The notes: generated by a model from the sequence alone, not told the origin. Positions 19,044 through 28,195 are shown, counted from the stretch's first letter. The stretch is 64,000 nt of DNA from Allobacillus salarius (GCF_007559425.1 NZ_VMHE01000003.1:90904-154903), one strand, 5' to 3'. Program-made: numbers and translations.

Positions 19044-19874
19044 TTATTGTAGTAATTGAAGTACTCCCTGTGGTTGTTGATTTGCTTGAGCTAACATCGC
19101 TTGAGATGCCTGAGAAAGTATGTTGTTCTTTGTGAATTCCATCATTTCCGCAGCCATGTCGACGTCACGAATACGAGATTCAGCAGCTGTGAGGTTTTCA
19201 GCAGAAGTACTCAAATTGTTGATTGTATGTTCAAGACGGTTTTGCACTGCTCCTAATGCTGATCTTTCCTCTGATACTGTTTCAATAGCTCCATCAATAG
19301 TTGATATAGCGTCGCTAGCTGCAGCTTGATTCGTTGAAATATCAACTGAAGTATCTCCAAGTATTGTGTTCGCTCTCATATCACCAATTGTCACTGTAAT
19401 ATCTTGGTTTTCATTTGCACCGATATGAAATGCACCTGAGAACACTTCAGAACCATTTGTTCCACCTAGCAATTTTTGGGAGTTAAACTCAGTATCCTTT
19501 GCAATTCTATTAATTTCATCAAAAAGTTGATCTACTTCATCTTGAAGTGCATCTCTGTCGGCTTTTTCATTTGTATCATTAGATGCCTGTACAGCCAATT
19601 CACGCATACGTTGTAAAATAGAATGAGTTTCGTTCAAAGCACCTTCAGCAGTCTGAATCAATGAAATACCATCTTGAGCGTTCTTTGAAGCCATTTCCAA
19701 TCCACGGATTTGACCACGCATTTTTTCAGAGATTGCTAGACCTGCAGCATCATCGCCCGCACGGTTAATTTTCAATCCTGAAGATAGTTTCTCCAAAGAT
19801 TTTTGGATGTTGTTGCTGTTGCTTGATAGCTGGTTGTGAGTATTCAACGCAGCAATGTTGTGATTAATACGCAT
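19044..19874 (-). CDS. hag: Flagellin 3 (promoter-proximal copy)
   Basis: 276 residues from the ATG at 19874, preceded by AAGGAGGAAT; an upstream in-frame extension would run through the leader and is not real. It is the copy next to csrA and has the clear SigD promoter, so it is the positional equivalent of B. subtilis hag. Ends match the other two; the centre ([38 protein letters not shown]) is shorter. Confidence 0.95.
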   Translation of the reverse strand: MRINHNIAALNTHNQLSSNSNNIQKSLEKLSSGLKINRAGDDAAGLAISEKMRGQIRGLEMASKNAQDGISLIQTAEGALNETHSILQRMRELAVQASNDTNEKADRDALQDEVDQLFDEINRIAKDTEFNSQKLLGGTNGSEVFSGAFHIGANENQDITVTIGDMRANTILGDTSVDISTNQAAASDAISTIDGAIETVSEERSALGAVQNRLEHTINNLSTSAENLTAAESRIRDVDMAAEMMEFTKNNILSQASQAMLAQANQQPQGVLQLLQ

Positions 19875-19919
19875 AAGTATTATTCCTCCTTGAATTTTGA
19901 GTAGCCACGTCCTTGTGGC
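19875..19919 (-). promoter_or_regulatory. Flagellin 3 leader: CsrA-type hairpin plus ribosome-site box
   Basis: RNA-sense GCCAC-AAGGAC-GTGGC (19904-19919) has a perfect 5-bp stem with AAGGA in the loop, the preferred CsrA motif. The second site overlaps the ribosome site AAGGAGGA. Confidence 0.82.
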
Positions 19920-19976
19920 ATTTTTTAGTAAAATGAAACGTTCGTCGGCCGACTGCTGTCTCATTCTCTACTAAAT

Positions 19977-20003
19977 ATATCGGTAGGTCTTTTGATTTGT
20001 TTA
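19977..20003 (-). promoter_or_regulatory. SigD promoter of the flagellin genes
   Basis: Minus strand: TAAA, 16 bases, CCGATAT. The TAAA box includes the stop codon of csrA, so promoter and gene end overlap. About 60 bases of leader would precede the CsrA hairpin. Confidence 0.9.
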
Positions 20004-20222
20004 CTCTTTTTTTAGATTTTCCAAAAAATCTTTTACTTTGCTGTTTGAAGCTTGTTTGTTGGCTTCGATGATTTGTTCATAGATTTCACTACGGTGGACG
20101 TCTACGTCTTTCGGGGCGTCGATGCCGAGCTTAATTTGGTCACCTTCAACTGCTACTACTTTCAAGGTAATAACGTCTCCAATTTGAATGGATTCTCCTA
20201 CTTTACGTGTCAAAACGAGCAT
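20001..20222 (-). CDS. csrA: Translational regulator CsrA
   Basis: 73 residues from the ATG at 20222 ([16 protein letters not shown]), preceded by AAGGAGGGG; a longer frame upstream lies inside fliW. CsrA dimers bind GGA motifs and block the hag ribosome site. The C-terminus is extended ([19 protein letters not shown]), as in Bacillaceae where FliW contacts it. One base separates it from the fliW stop codon, so the two are coupled. Confidence 0.97.
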   Translation of the reverse strand: MLVLTRKVGESIQIGDVITLKVVAVEGDQIKLGIDAPKDVDVHRSEIYEQIIEANKQASNSKVKDFLENLKKE

Positions 20223-20223
20223 C

Positions 20224-20664
20224 TTATTCCCCTCCTTGCTGTTGTGCTTGGATTGGGTGTTTTGTTGTGTATTGGTCGTCATCTAATACGATTTGTTTCG
20301 CCTTTTTAGTTTTCTGATTGAAGATGAGTGGTGCCTTCAAGTTGGTCGTCGATTGGTCGAATGGTTTATGTACAGTTAGGGTCGAACGAATCAGGATATC
20401 TTCATTTGATTGAATATCCAGTTGTTCAACAATGGAATCGCTCAAGTCAAATTGATAGTCTTTATAAATCAAAAATGGATCGGTAACGACAAATGCTAGA
20501 TTTTCATTATGGACGGCTTGCAACACTTGAAATGCTGGGTTACCTTCCAAATCGATTAATACAAATTCTTTTTCATCGGGAAAGCCTGGCAATCCGTTAA
20601 CAAAACTGATGATTTTGGACTCATCAATTGCCAACTCGCCAAAATAATTCGTTTGGATTTTCAT
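20224..20664 (-). CDS. fliW: Flagellar assembly factor FliW
   Basis: The start is placed at the ATG at 20664 (MKIQTNYFG), 6 bases after AAAGGAAG. 146 residues with the FliW signature [21 protein letters not shown]. FliW binds CsrA when flagellin is low and is released by free flagellin, closing a feedback loop on hag translation. The C-terminal tail (about 125-146) is polar. Confidence 0.95.
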   Translation of the reverse strand: MKIQTNYFGELAIDESKIISFVNGLPGFPDEKEFVLIDLEGNPAFQVLQAVHNENLAFVVTDPFLIYKDYQFDLSDSIVEQLDIQSNEDILIRSTLTVHKPFDQSTTNLKAPLIFNQKTKKAKQIVLDDDQYTTKHPIQAQQQGGE

Positions 20665-20678
20665 TTCCATCTTCCTTT

Positions 20679-21233
20679 CTATGCTTCAAACTTTATTTGT
20701 AAGTCTGCAGGTTGTCTGACATATACATAAACGTTTCCTGGTTGGTACTCGTGCACCACTTTTTGTGGTGTTGCTTGAATTACTGGCTGTCTCGCTTGTG
20801 CAGAGATATTGACATCAGCCGGTGTATAGTTTGTTTTTACCGAAAAATGAGAAGGAATCCAGTCGAGTGCAGCTGGTTTCACATCAGCCATTGTTTGTTG
20901 TTTCGAAAGAGAAGCGATGACGTTTCCGCCATTTTCGATCTTCATCAATTGGTTGCCTTCACTCGCCTTTTGACTGATTGCTTCCATGACTGCTTTTTTT
21001 CCTTGATTAGCTGCTTTTTTCGTTGCCTCTAACGCACCAAATTTCCCCATATCCGCCCAAGCCTTTGATTGATCAATCGACAGCTTGCCTGGTCGCGTCT
21101 TAATCGACAAGTCCGCTTTCGGTTGTTGAATTTGCATGTCAGCTTTAGGTTGCTGGATTTGTTGGGAAGCAAGCTGTGTTTTCATGCCGAGTAATGAAGA
21201 TTGTGATTGAATGCTTAATCGCGGGAATTGCAT
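20679..21233 (-). CDS. yviE: YviE-like protein (DUF6470)
   Basis: 184 residues, MQFPRLSIQSQSSLLGMKTQLASQQIQQPKADMQIQQPKADLSI: a duplicated segment IQQPKAD occurs twice. The rest matches the plan of B. subtilis YviE by position between flgL and fliW. Function unknown; no signal peptide or membrane segment. A hairpin (AGCTATCTG/CAGATAGCT, 21258-21286) lies just upstream, between flgL and this gene. Confidence 0.85.
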   Translation of the reverse strand: MQFPRLSIQSQSSLLGMKTQLASQQIQQPKADMQIQQPKADLSIKTRPGKLSIDQSKAWADMGKFGALEATKKAANQGKKAVMEAISQKASEGNQLMKIENGGNVIASLSKQQTMADVKPAALDWIPSHFSVKTNYTPADVNISAQARQPVIQATPQKVVHEYQPGNVYVYVRQPADLQIKFEA

Positions 21234-21300
21234 CGCTTCTCCTCCTCTCGTGAAAGAAAGCTATCTGCATGAAGACACAGATAGCTTATCTAAACATCTA

Positions 21301-22191
21301 TTAACGTAAGAAATCTAGTAATGTCGGTTGAATGACACGGGAGCCCGCACCGAGTGCTGCCCGGTGTACACTTTCTGCTTGAACGAGATTCATAATGACT
21401 TTTTCCATATCGGCATCTTCATTAGAAGACATTAAGTCCGTTGTCGCGACACGTTGCTGTGCGATCCGGCTTTCCATCAATTCCACGCGATTCATCCGAG
21501 CTCCTAAGTCCGCGCGCTCATTCGTCAAGCTTTGGGTAAAGCCATCAATATCCTCGATGAATCCTTCAATCGTCGCATTGCTCGCATCCGGGTTTTCCAA
21601 CTCAGCGACAACGTCATCCAACTTAGCGAATAAATCCGCTGGAAATGCGTTGGCTGGGTTTACGTTCGAGCGAACTTTAATCCCATCGGCCAGTTCAATT
21701 TCAACATTGTTATTATTTGGATTTGCCGCATTGATCAGTTGACCGTCTTTATCAAAGCGTGCTTCCGTCGTATTCGTACCGTTGAAAATATACTTGTTAT
21801 TTACTTTCGTGTTGGCGATATCGACTAAATGCTTTTTTAGCTGATCAACTTCCTTGCTAATGTTGTTTCGCTGGTTTTCTTCATACGTATCGTTACTCGC
21901 TTGAATGATCAATTCACGCACACGATGAAGTGCTTGTCCAGCTTCATTCAATGCATCATCTGAATTGTCCATCCAGTTATTCACTTCGGCAATGTTGCGC
22001 TCGTATTGTTCGATTTTTCCTAAACTATCACGATGGCTTACTCCACGCATCGCAACGACTGGATCGTCAGAAGGGCGATTAATCTTCTTGCCAGTCGACA
22101 ATTGATCCATATACTTATCGATTTGTGAATAGCTATTACTAATGTTTTTCAGCATGTTTTGACTGATCATAGATTGTGTAATTCGCATCAT
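21301..22191 (-). CDS. flgL: Flagellar hook-filament junction protein FlgL
   Basis: 296 residues with the flagellin-like N-terminus (MRITQSMISQNMLKNISNSYSQIDKYMDQLSTGKKINRPSDDPV) and C-terminus (YNLVQAES-type: KVIMNLVQAESVHRAALGAGSRVIQPTLLDFLR). Its ribosome site GGGAGG lies within the last two codons of flgK, so the two are coupled. Confidence 0.96.
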   Translation of the reverse strand: MMRITQSMISQNMLKNISNSYSQIDKYMDQLSTGKKINRPSDDPVVAMRGVSHRDSLGKIEQYERNIAEVNNWMDNSDDALNEAGQALHRVRELIIQASNDTYEENQRNNISKEVDQLKKHLVDIANTKVNNKYIFNGTNTTEARFDKDGQLINAANPNNNNVEIELADGIKVRSNVNPANAFPADLFAKLDDVVAELENPDASNATIEGFIEDIDGFTQSLTNERADLGARMNRVELMESRIAQQRVATTDLMSSNEDADMEKVIMNLVQAESVHRAALGAGSRVIQPTLLDFLR

Positions 22192-22194
22192 TCA

Positions 22195-23649
22195 TTACCT
22201 CCCGACGACACCCATTTGGTTAATGATCCGGTCGAGCATTTCATCGACGACCGTCATACTTCTTGCTGCAGCATTATACGCATGCTGGAATTGAATCAAA
22301 TTCGACATTTCTTCGTCCAGTGAAACACCACTGACAGACTGACGATTTGCGTTCACCGAGTTCTTCAGTACTTCACTATTATTTTTCAACCGGTTCGCTT
22401 CTTGTGCTTGTACACCGAGCTCCCCGATTATTCCTTCATAAAATTCTTGAACCGAACGATTGTCTAAACCTGCAATCGACTGGTCCTTCACTTTTGCAAG
22501 TTTAATTGCATTGTCGCCATTACCAGCAAAGTCATCGAGTGAGGCTGCGATTTTACTCACGTCATTTAAAATTACATCGGATACGGCTAAGTCAGCGGCG
22601 CCATTACCAGTGAAAAAGTCACCACCGGCATCGCCGTTTAAATCCGTTCCTTGAGTGTGTTGTGTGTTAAAGGCTTCTTTAAATGCATTAGCCATCTTAT
22701 CCAAATCCGTCAGTTGTTCGCCGTAAAATTCACTTGATTCCTTTAACCCACGTAAAGAGCCGACAGCTGTTAATTCAAATGTTGTCCCAGCAGCAACATT
22801 CCCGTCTTCATCCATCGTACCGACAGAGAATTCACCATCATTGACACTTAATCCGTTCAGCTCACCATCTTTGCCAATGAGTGCCTGCTTTGTACCATCA
22901 GCGAGTGTAAACGAAATGGTAGTTTTCCCCATTGCAATATCTTTTGCATTACCACCACTTGGCTCTGTCCCGACTTCGATATCGAGCTTTTGGGACAAGC
23001 GATCAATTAGTACATCGCGTTGATCATACAAATCATTCGGTAAGTAACCATGCGGCTCAACCTCACCGATTTGTTGGTTCAAGTCATTGATTTGACGAAG
23101 CAGACTATTTACTTCATCGACTTCGGTTTCGAGTTGATAGTCGATTTCGTCTTGAACGCCACTTAATGTGTTATGTAAATAATTGAGCGTATCGGCAACG
23201 GCAACCGCTCGCTGTGCGGCAACTTTCCTTGCCCCTTCATCTTCCGGGTTTGTCGCTACATCTTGTAACGATGACCAAAATTGGTTCATCACTTTCGATA
23301 AGCCTTCATCACTCGGTTCGTTCATGACGTCTTCCATGCGGCGTAGTGCTTCAGCTTTTGATTCCCAATAACCTGCCTTGGAATTTTCGTTACGGAATTG
23401 CAAATCTAAAAAGCTATCACGAATTCGTGTAATATCACCTGCTTTAACACCTGTCCCCATTTGACCAGGGAGCTCCGGACGATTCATGCCACCTGCCGGC
23501 CACGGTGTTTCCGCTTCAAAATTAACACGCTGACGTGAGTAGCCTTCTGTATTCGCATTGGCTACGTTATGAGACGTTGTATGTAGTGCACTTTGTTGCG
23601 TGAAAAGTGCACGTCGAGCTGTTTCTAGTCCAAAAAAGGTTGATCGCAT
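22195..23649 (-). CDS. flgK: Flagellar hook-associated protein FlgK
   Basis: 484 residues. N-terminus MRSTFFGLETARRALFTQQSALHTTSHNVANANTEGYSRQRVNFE and C-terminus SGVSLDEEMSNLIQFQHAYNAAARSMTVVDEMLDRIINQMGVVGR are standard. It joins hook and filament together with FlgL. Confidence 0.97.
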   Translation of the reverse strand: MRSTFFGLETARRALFTQQSALHTTSHNVANANTEGYSRQRVNFEAETPWPAGGMNRPELPGQMGTGVKAGDITRIRDSFLDLQFRNENSKAGYWESKAEALRRMEDVMNEPSDEGLSKVMNQFWSSLQDVATNPEDEGARKVAAQRAVAVADTLNYLHNTLSGVQDEIDYQLETEVDEVNSLLRQINDLNQQIGEVEPHGYLPNDLYDQRDVLIDRLSQKLDIEVGTEPSGGNAKDIAMGKTTISFTLADGTKQALIGKDGELNGLSVNDGEFSVGTMDEDGNVAAGTTFELTAVGSLRGLKESSEFYGEQLTDLDKMANAFKEAFNTQHTQGTDLNGDAGGDFFTGNGAADLAVSDVILNDVSKIAASLDDFAGNGDNAIKLAKVKDQSIAGLDNRSVQEFYEGIIGELGVQAQEANRLKNNSEVLKNSVNANRQSVSGVSLDEEMSNLIQFQHAYNAAARSMTVVDEMLDRIINQMGVVGR

Positions 23650-23674
23650 AATGAGCGAACCTCACTTTCATTCG

Positions 23675-24169
23675 TTAAGCTTTCGAATCAAAAACCGATT
23701 GACTCGCTTTGTTTTGTTGTACTTGCTTTTTATCGTAATTCATATTTTTCTCATGGTTTGGCTTTAGCAAATCGAGCGATAACTCGACGAATTGCAGCGA
23801 TTGTTCCATGAGCTCACGATTCAGTTTTTCTTGGTTTTTCAAATCAGCAAGCACATAGATGAAGTTTTCATAGATCGCTTGGAGCTGGTCTTTTTCTTCA
23901 TTGTTTTGCAAATGGTTGATCACTTGCTGAATGGTTTGCTCTTCCGCTTCAGGCGCATATGTTTCAAACCAATTGCTCGTCGCAACCACACGTTTCTCTT
24001 CCAATTGCTGAATGGCTTTGACATGCTTCCGTTCGTCCATAAGCACTTGACGCATGCCATCGATGTCATTATCTTTAATGAGCTGCTCTTTCCGCTTCGA
24101 AATCTCTAGCAAGCTCTGATGCAGTTGATATGTTTTTTCTAGCAATTGTACTTGATTTTCAATAGACAA
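23675..24169 (-). CDS. flgN: Flagellar chaperone FlgN
   Basis: The start is taken as TTG at 24169, 8 bases after AAGGAGG; an earlier in-frame TTG lies inside flgM. 164 residues, helical, charged, with ENQVQLLEKTYQLHQSLLEISKRKEQLIKDND typical of FlgN. It escorts FlgK and FlgL to the export apparatus. B. subtilis yvyG occupies this position. Confidence 0.9.
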   Translation of the reverse strand: MSIENQVQLLEKTYQLHQSLLEISKRKEQLIKDNDIDGMRQVLMDERKHVKAIQQLEEKRVVATSNWFETYAPEAEEQTIQQVINHLQNNEEKDQLQAIYENFIYVLADLKNQEKLNRELMEQSLQFVELSLDLLKPNHEKNMNYDKKQVQQNKASQSVFDSKA

Positions 24170-24192
24170 CGGATTGTCCTCCTTCAGACGGT

Positions 24193-24459
24193 TTAACGAC
24201 CGTTCCAAAATTCAACCATTTTTTCAGCGGTTTGTTTCGGATCTAGCTGATAGGTTCCTTTTTGGACTTCTTGTTTCAAATTCTCGACTTTTTCTTGTCG
24301 TGCTTCGACAATTGGATTGGATTGTTGAAGCTGTTTTGCTTCTTCTGAAATTTGAACTTTGTCAGTGGCTTGGTTTTTGGACTGCGTCTGTTGTTGCTGT
24401 TGCTGTACTTGTGGTTTATAGGCATTGATTTTTGGATTGTTCAATGGATTAATTTTCAT
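24193..24459 (-). CDS. flgM: Anti-sigma-D factor FlgM
   Basis: 88 residues from the ATG at 24459 (MKINPLNNPKINAYKPQ), which has GGGTGAG just upstream. The N-terminal half is Gln-rich and disordered (QQQQQTQSKNQATDKVQISEEAKQLQQ); the C-terminal half (VEARQEKVENLKQEVQKGTYQLDPKQTAEKMVEFWNG) is the sigma-binding region. It holds SigD inactive until the hook is complete. Its own SigD promoter gives autoregulation. Confidence 0.95.
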   Translation of the reverse strand: MKINPLNNPKINAYKPQVQQQQQQTQSKNQATDKVQISEEAKQLQQSNPIVEARQEKVENLKQEVQKGTYQLDPKQTAEKMVEFWNGR

Positions 24460-24502
24460 CCGGCTCACCCTTTCACGATTTACGACGTTTCTCTACTCTT
24501 TT

Positions 24503-24529
24503 ATATCGGTATGTTTCGGAATTAGTTTA
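24503..24529 (-). promoter_or_regulatory. SigD promoter of flgM-flgN-flgK-flgL
   Basis: Minus strand: TAAA, 16 bases, CCGATAT, the same geometry as the hag and flaG promoters. It lies between yvyF and flgM. Confidence 0.9.
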
Positions 24530-24536
24530 ATTTTAA

Positions 24537-24962
24537 TTACGACCGCCATGTTCGGTCTTTCGTTACATTATAATAGATATCGCTCTTTTTTTCTTCTTTA
24601 ATTTTATCGGCGATCGTTTGTTCTTCGCTTGCTTGCAGGTCTTGATAAAGTTCATTTTTACAAGAGTCACAAAGCTTTCCTTCTTGAATCTGTTCATCGC
24701 AACGCTCACACGAATACGTTAAGTTCGGAAAGTCCGCTCGGTGAATGCGACGCTCTTTGACCCATTTTTGAATTAATGCTATTTTAACGCCTGTTGCTTC
24801 AGCTACTTCATCGATTGTCGCGGTGCGGTTTTTCTTTTTGCGGATAAATTTATAAACCGTCTCAAATTGTTCCTCTTCCTTTTCGTAACAGCTTCGACAA
24901 ACCGTTAACATTCCTTTCAAAAAGAGCTCACCACACATTGGACAGTTCGCCAATTCGCCCAT
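24537..24962 (-). CDS. yvyF: YvyF-like flagellar operon protein
   Basis: 141 residues with two CxxC pairs near the N-terminus (CPMCGELFLKGMLTVCRSC), a helix-turn-helix-like middle (RTATIDEVAEATGVKIALIQKWVKERRI) and two more pairs at the C-terminus (CERCDEQIQEGKLCDSC). So two zinc ribbons flank an HTH. Family members (TIGR03826-type) lie upstream of flgM in Bacillaceae; the exact role is not established. Confidence 0.9.
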   Translation of the reverse strand: MGELANCPMCGELFLKGMLTVCRSCYEKEEEQFETVYKFIRKKKNRTATIDEVAEATGVKIALIQKWVKERRIHRADFPNLTYSCERCDEQIQEGKLCDSCKNELYQDLQASEEQTIADKIKEEKKSDIYYNVTKDRTWRS

Positions 24963-24994
24963 TTTTCATCATCCTTTTATTCATACTACGTATT

Positions 24995-25021
24995 ATATCG
25001 GTATCTTTCATTGAATTGAAA
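24995..25021 (-). promoter_or_regulatory. Candidate SigD promoter in front of yvyF
   Basis: A perfect -10 (CCGATAT) lies at 24995-25001, 33 bp before yvyF. The expected -35 position reads TTTC instead of TAAA, so it would be weaker than the other three. Confidence 0.45.
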
Positions 25022-25061
25022 GAGGATTTGGTAGGAATTTCGGAGCATTTTCGTAAACCAT

Positions 25062-25730
25062 TCAGCTTCTGATTAATGTGAGCGACGAAACAGACTTCGC
25101 ACCAGCATCCTTTAGCACCTGAGCAGCGAACCGTACTGTTGAACCAGTCGTGAATATATCATCAATAATGACAATGGTTTCTGGTGATGTTTCAGTCAAT
25201 TTGAATGGGTTATCTGCCGTTAGTCGTTCCCACTTCGATTTTTTTGACTGTTTTTCTTGTCCAGTACGAATCATTCCAGCAAATAACGGTTGCTCCAACA
25301 ATCGTGCTAGCGCTTCAGCTTGGTTAAAGCCGCGTTCAGAGAATCTGCTTTCTGCCAACGGAATCGGTAAAAGTTGGCTTTCTTTTGGGAAATACTTATT
25401 GAATGCTCGTTGGAACGGATCTTTCCAAGCGTGGACAATTTCATAATCGCCTCGGTATTTAAACCGTGCCATCGTTTCTTTCATAAATTCGTTGTACGTA
25501 TATATGGAAACATTTCGGTCGAGCGGATCTTCTTGAAAATGTTGCTCCCAAAACATGCAATCGGAACAAAGCTTCTCTTCTGTTCGTTTCATGCATTTTT
25601 TGCACGTCGGTCCTTGGTTTTTTTCTAGTTGCTCGTCACATGACGAACAGAGCGTTCGCTCGCGAAAATCAAACAACGTGGACCAAGTCGTGTCTTTTTC
25701 AATCGACTGTAGACAAATTTTACAGTGCAT
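25062..25730 (-). CDS. comFC: Competence protein ComFC, phosphoribosyltransferase fold
   Basis: 222 residues. Four CxxC pairs in the first 60 residues (CKIC, CSSC, CKKC, CSDC) form zinc ribbons; the C-terminal part has the PRPP loop IVIIDDIFTTGST (about 187-199) and ESRFSERGFNQAEALAR. It works with ComFA in taking up and processing single-stranded DNA. Its ATG shares a base with the comFA stop (TAATG), leaving no room for comFB. Confidence 0.95.
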   Translation of the reverse strand: MHCKICLQSIEKDTTWSTLFDFRERTLCSSCDEQLEKNQGPTCKKCMKRTEEKLCSDCMFWEQHFQEDPLDRNVSIYTYNEFMKETMARFKYRGDYEIVHAWKDPFQRAFNKYFPKESQLLPIPLAESRFSERGFNQAEALARLLEQPLFAGMIRTGQEKQSKKSKWERLTADNPFKLTETSPETIVIIDDIFTTGSTVRFAAQVLKDAGAKSVSSLTLIRS

Positions 25731-27121
25731 TAGTTGAACTCCTTTTTAAATTTCTTACCTTCCAAATTTTTCAGCTCGGTATATTGGCGAGCTTTCACAA
25801 TCGCTTTCGTTTTGACGTTATAGAAAAACGTCACATCACCATCTGGATCATCGGCGCTTCTACCTGCACGTCCGGCAATCTGCACGAGTGCCGCTTCATC
25901 AAATACATCGTGGTCTGCACCGATTACTGCTACGTCAATCGAAGGGAACGTTACTCCGCGTTCGAGAATAGTCGTTGTAATTAAAGCTTCATACTGTTGA
26001 TTACGAAAGTGGTGAATAAGTTCTTCGCGATTTGAGCTTTCCGAGTGAACATATGGAATATCGAGTTTTTTTGAAAGTGATTGGGCGGTTTCGATTGTTG
26101 GTACGAATAATAAAAATCGCCTTTGAGCAGCTTTTCTCTGATCAATCCAATGAGTAATTTTTTTCGGAAGTGTACCTTGTTGGAGATGTTGATGTAATTT
26201 GAAAACTTGCGATAGCTTAGGAAGTGGAAGTGGATGGCCGTGATAGCGCAAAGGAATGGAGATCGTTTGAAGCTGTTTAAGTCGGGAAGCGATTTTTAAA
26301 TCCAAGCGTGGGGTAGCAGTTAAGTAAATGAGTGCGTGGGACTCTTTGACGGAGCGGGCGACGGCTTTTGGAAGTGATTTGTCGTGGTGGTAAGGAAACG
26401 CATCGACTTCATCAACGATCATGACATCAAATGATTTCGAATAACGCAAAAGCTGATGTGTTGTCGCTACGACTAAGTGGGCGTTGATATCGGTTTCTTG
26501 TGTACCGCCATATAGCGCTGCCATTTCGATCGACGGAAAATCTCGGCGCAAGCGTGGGGCCAGTTCTCTGACCACATCTGCCCGTGGAGTTGCGATACAT
26601 ACGCGAAAACCATTTCGAAAGGCAATCCATAAACCTCGATAAAGCATCTCGGTTTTTCCTGCGCCGCATACCGCATGGATGAGTATTTTCGATTGATTTC
26701 GTATGGCCTCCACCATCGCATCTGCTGCTTTGCTTTGTAGTGCGGTCAACTCACCACGCCAAATGGATGGCTGTTTCACTTTTGGTAGATTGGCTATGGG
26801 ACCATTCCACTCATAGAGCGGTTCATTTGTGCTTACTCTGCCCATTTGAATACAGTTTCGGCAATAAGTTATTGAGTTGGTTGCTGGTCGATTTTGATAT
26901 GAAAATGATTGAATGGTTTTAGTGGGAATTTTTCCGAAATGGGAGGGCTTTCGTGTGTGGCATCGTTGACACTCGAGGTAAAAGAGCGTTTCTTTAATAC
27001 TAGGTATCTCTATTAGATAGCCTTTAGTCAACAAACCTTGAAAGACAGATTCAGAGAGATTGAGTTCATTTTTTAGTAAACGTTTTCCTGAGAATCGTGG
27101 GGACCAAGGGTTGGCATTCAT
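25730..27121 (-). CDS. comFA: Competence DNA-translocation helicase ComFA
   Basis: 463 residues. N-terminal zinc site (CQRCHTRK... CRNC, about 50-90), then a DEAD-box-like motor: Walker A HAVCGAGKTEM (about 149-159), DEVD (about 220-223), TATPRLD, and the second domain with QIAGRAGR near the C-terminus. It powers entry of transforming DNA through the membrane on the cytoplasmic side. First gene of comFA-comFC; ATG follows AAAGGAGG. Confidence 0.95.
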   Translation of the reverse strand: MNANPWSPRFSGKRLLKNELNLSESVFQGLLTKGYLIEIPSIKETLFYLECQRCHTRKPSHFGKIPTKTIQSFSYQNRPATNSITYCRNCIQMGRVSTNEPLYEWNGPIANLPKVKQPSIWRGELTALQSKAADAMVEAIRNQSKILIHAVCGAGKTEMLYRGLWIAFRNGFRVCIATPRADVVRELAPRLRRDFPSIEMAALYGGTQETDINAHLVVATTHQLLRYSKSFDVMIVDEVDAFPYHHDKSLPKAVARSVKESHALIYLTATPRLDLKIASRLKQLQTISIPLRYHGHPLPLPKLSQVFKLHQHLQQGTLPKKITHWIDQRKAAQRRFLLFVPTIETAQSLSKKLDIPYVHSESSNREELIHHFRNQQYEALITTTILERGVTFPSIDVAVIGADHDVFDEAALVQIAGRAGRSADDPDGDVTFFYNVKTKAIVKARQYTELKNLEGKKFKKEFN

Positions 27122-27160
27122 TGGGGGCCTCCTTTGCAGTGGGGATTTTGATGGAGTTAT

Positions 27161-27203
27161 TAAAAAAGATTTCCTGCGAGCCCATAATGTTCTCGCAGGT
27201 GTC
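27161..27203 (-). terminator. Intrinsic terminator of degV
   Basis: CCTGCGAG and CTCGCAGG stem with 11-base loop, followed on the minus strand by a T-run (AATCTTTTTT). Confidence 0.85.
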
Positions 27204-27210
27204 TTTTCAT

Positions 27211-28056
27211 TTATTTTACTTTATACCAAGCAATACCAATGGCGCCTTCACCGAGGTGAGTGCCGATTACCGGTCCGAAGTAACTGATTTCAAATTCGAC
27301 ATTCGGGTACTTTTCAGATAGCTCGTCCCGCCATTTTTTTGCGGTATCTTCTCGTTGTGCATGAATAATGGCAGCCTTCACTTTTTCTGCATTGTCTGCC
27401 GTTTCCTTCAGCAAACTTTCCATTCGCTTAAACGCTTTTTTACTCGTCCGGATCTTTTCGAACGGAACGATTTGCTTATCTTCGAAATGGAGAAGTGGCT
27501 TCACTTGAAGTAGACTTCCAATCATCGCTTGTGCACCTGTCAACCGGCCACCGCGTGCCAAGTGACTTAAATCATCGACCATGAAATACGCATGCATATT
27601 TTCTTTCATCGCACGAAGCTCTTTCAAAATTTCGTCTGGTGTCTTTCCTTCCGCTGCTAAATCGGCTGCTCTCAACACATAAAATCCTTGAGCTAACGCA
27701 CTGATTTCCGAGTCAAACGGATACACATCCAATCCTTCAATCATGCTGCCTGCAGATACCGCAGCTTGATACGTTCCACTAATTCCGCTGGAAAGGTGTA
27801 TGGAAATAACCGCGTCATGCTCCTTCGCGATCGCTTCATATTTCGTCGTAAAGTCGCTGACGGAAGGCTGGGATGTTTTTGGCAAATCTTTTTCAGCTTT
27901 AACTTTTTCGTAAAATTCCTCAGTTGTTATGTCATAAAACTCACGATAAGTATCTTGTCCAAATGTCACGCTAAGCGGCGCAATATATATATTTTTTTCT
28001 TCTATTAAATGATCGGGTATGTATGCGGTACTGTCTGTTAACACTGCCGTTTTCAT
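27211..28056 (-). CDS. DegV family fatty-acid-binding protein
   Basis: 281 residues with the family motifs DSTAYIPDHL, TSQPSVSDF (lipid-head contact) and SSGISGTYQAA. DegV/FakB proteins hold a fatty acid and present it to the kinase FakA. It lies between degU and comFA, as in B. subtilis (yviA), which gave the family its name. It has its own terminator and an array upstream. Confidence 0.92.
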   Translation of the reverse strand: MKTAVLTDSTAYIPDHLIEEKNIYIAPLSVTFGQDTYREFYDITTEEFYEKVKAEKDLPKTSQPSVSDFTTKYEAIAKEHDAVISIHLSSGISGTYQAAVSAGSMIEGLDVYPFDSEISALAQGFYVLRAADLAAEGKTPDEILKELRAMKENMHAYFMVDDLSHLARGGRLTGAQAMIGSLLQVKPLLHFEDKQIVPFEKIRTSKKAFKRMESLLKETADNAEKVKAAIIHAQREDTAKKWRDELSEKYPNVEFEISYFGPVIGTHLGEGAIGIAWYKVK

Positions 28057-28195
28057 CTTATGAACCTCCTTATAGCAAATATTTTACTATACTCTAGCGA
28101 TTATTGCACTCGTATTTTAGAGATTGATTACATTGCGTGCGATGACGTTCGGTTCGTTAAGGATTTGTGCATAGTGTTGAGCTGTTGCGGTTTCG

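Noticed and set aside
19875..19964. 30-residue extension of flagellin 3
   Set aside because: It would translate the CsrA hairpin and ribosome site; all flagellins begin at [13 protein letters not shown].
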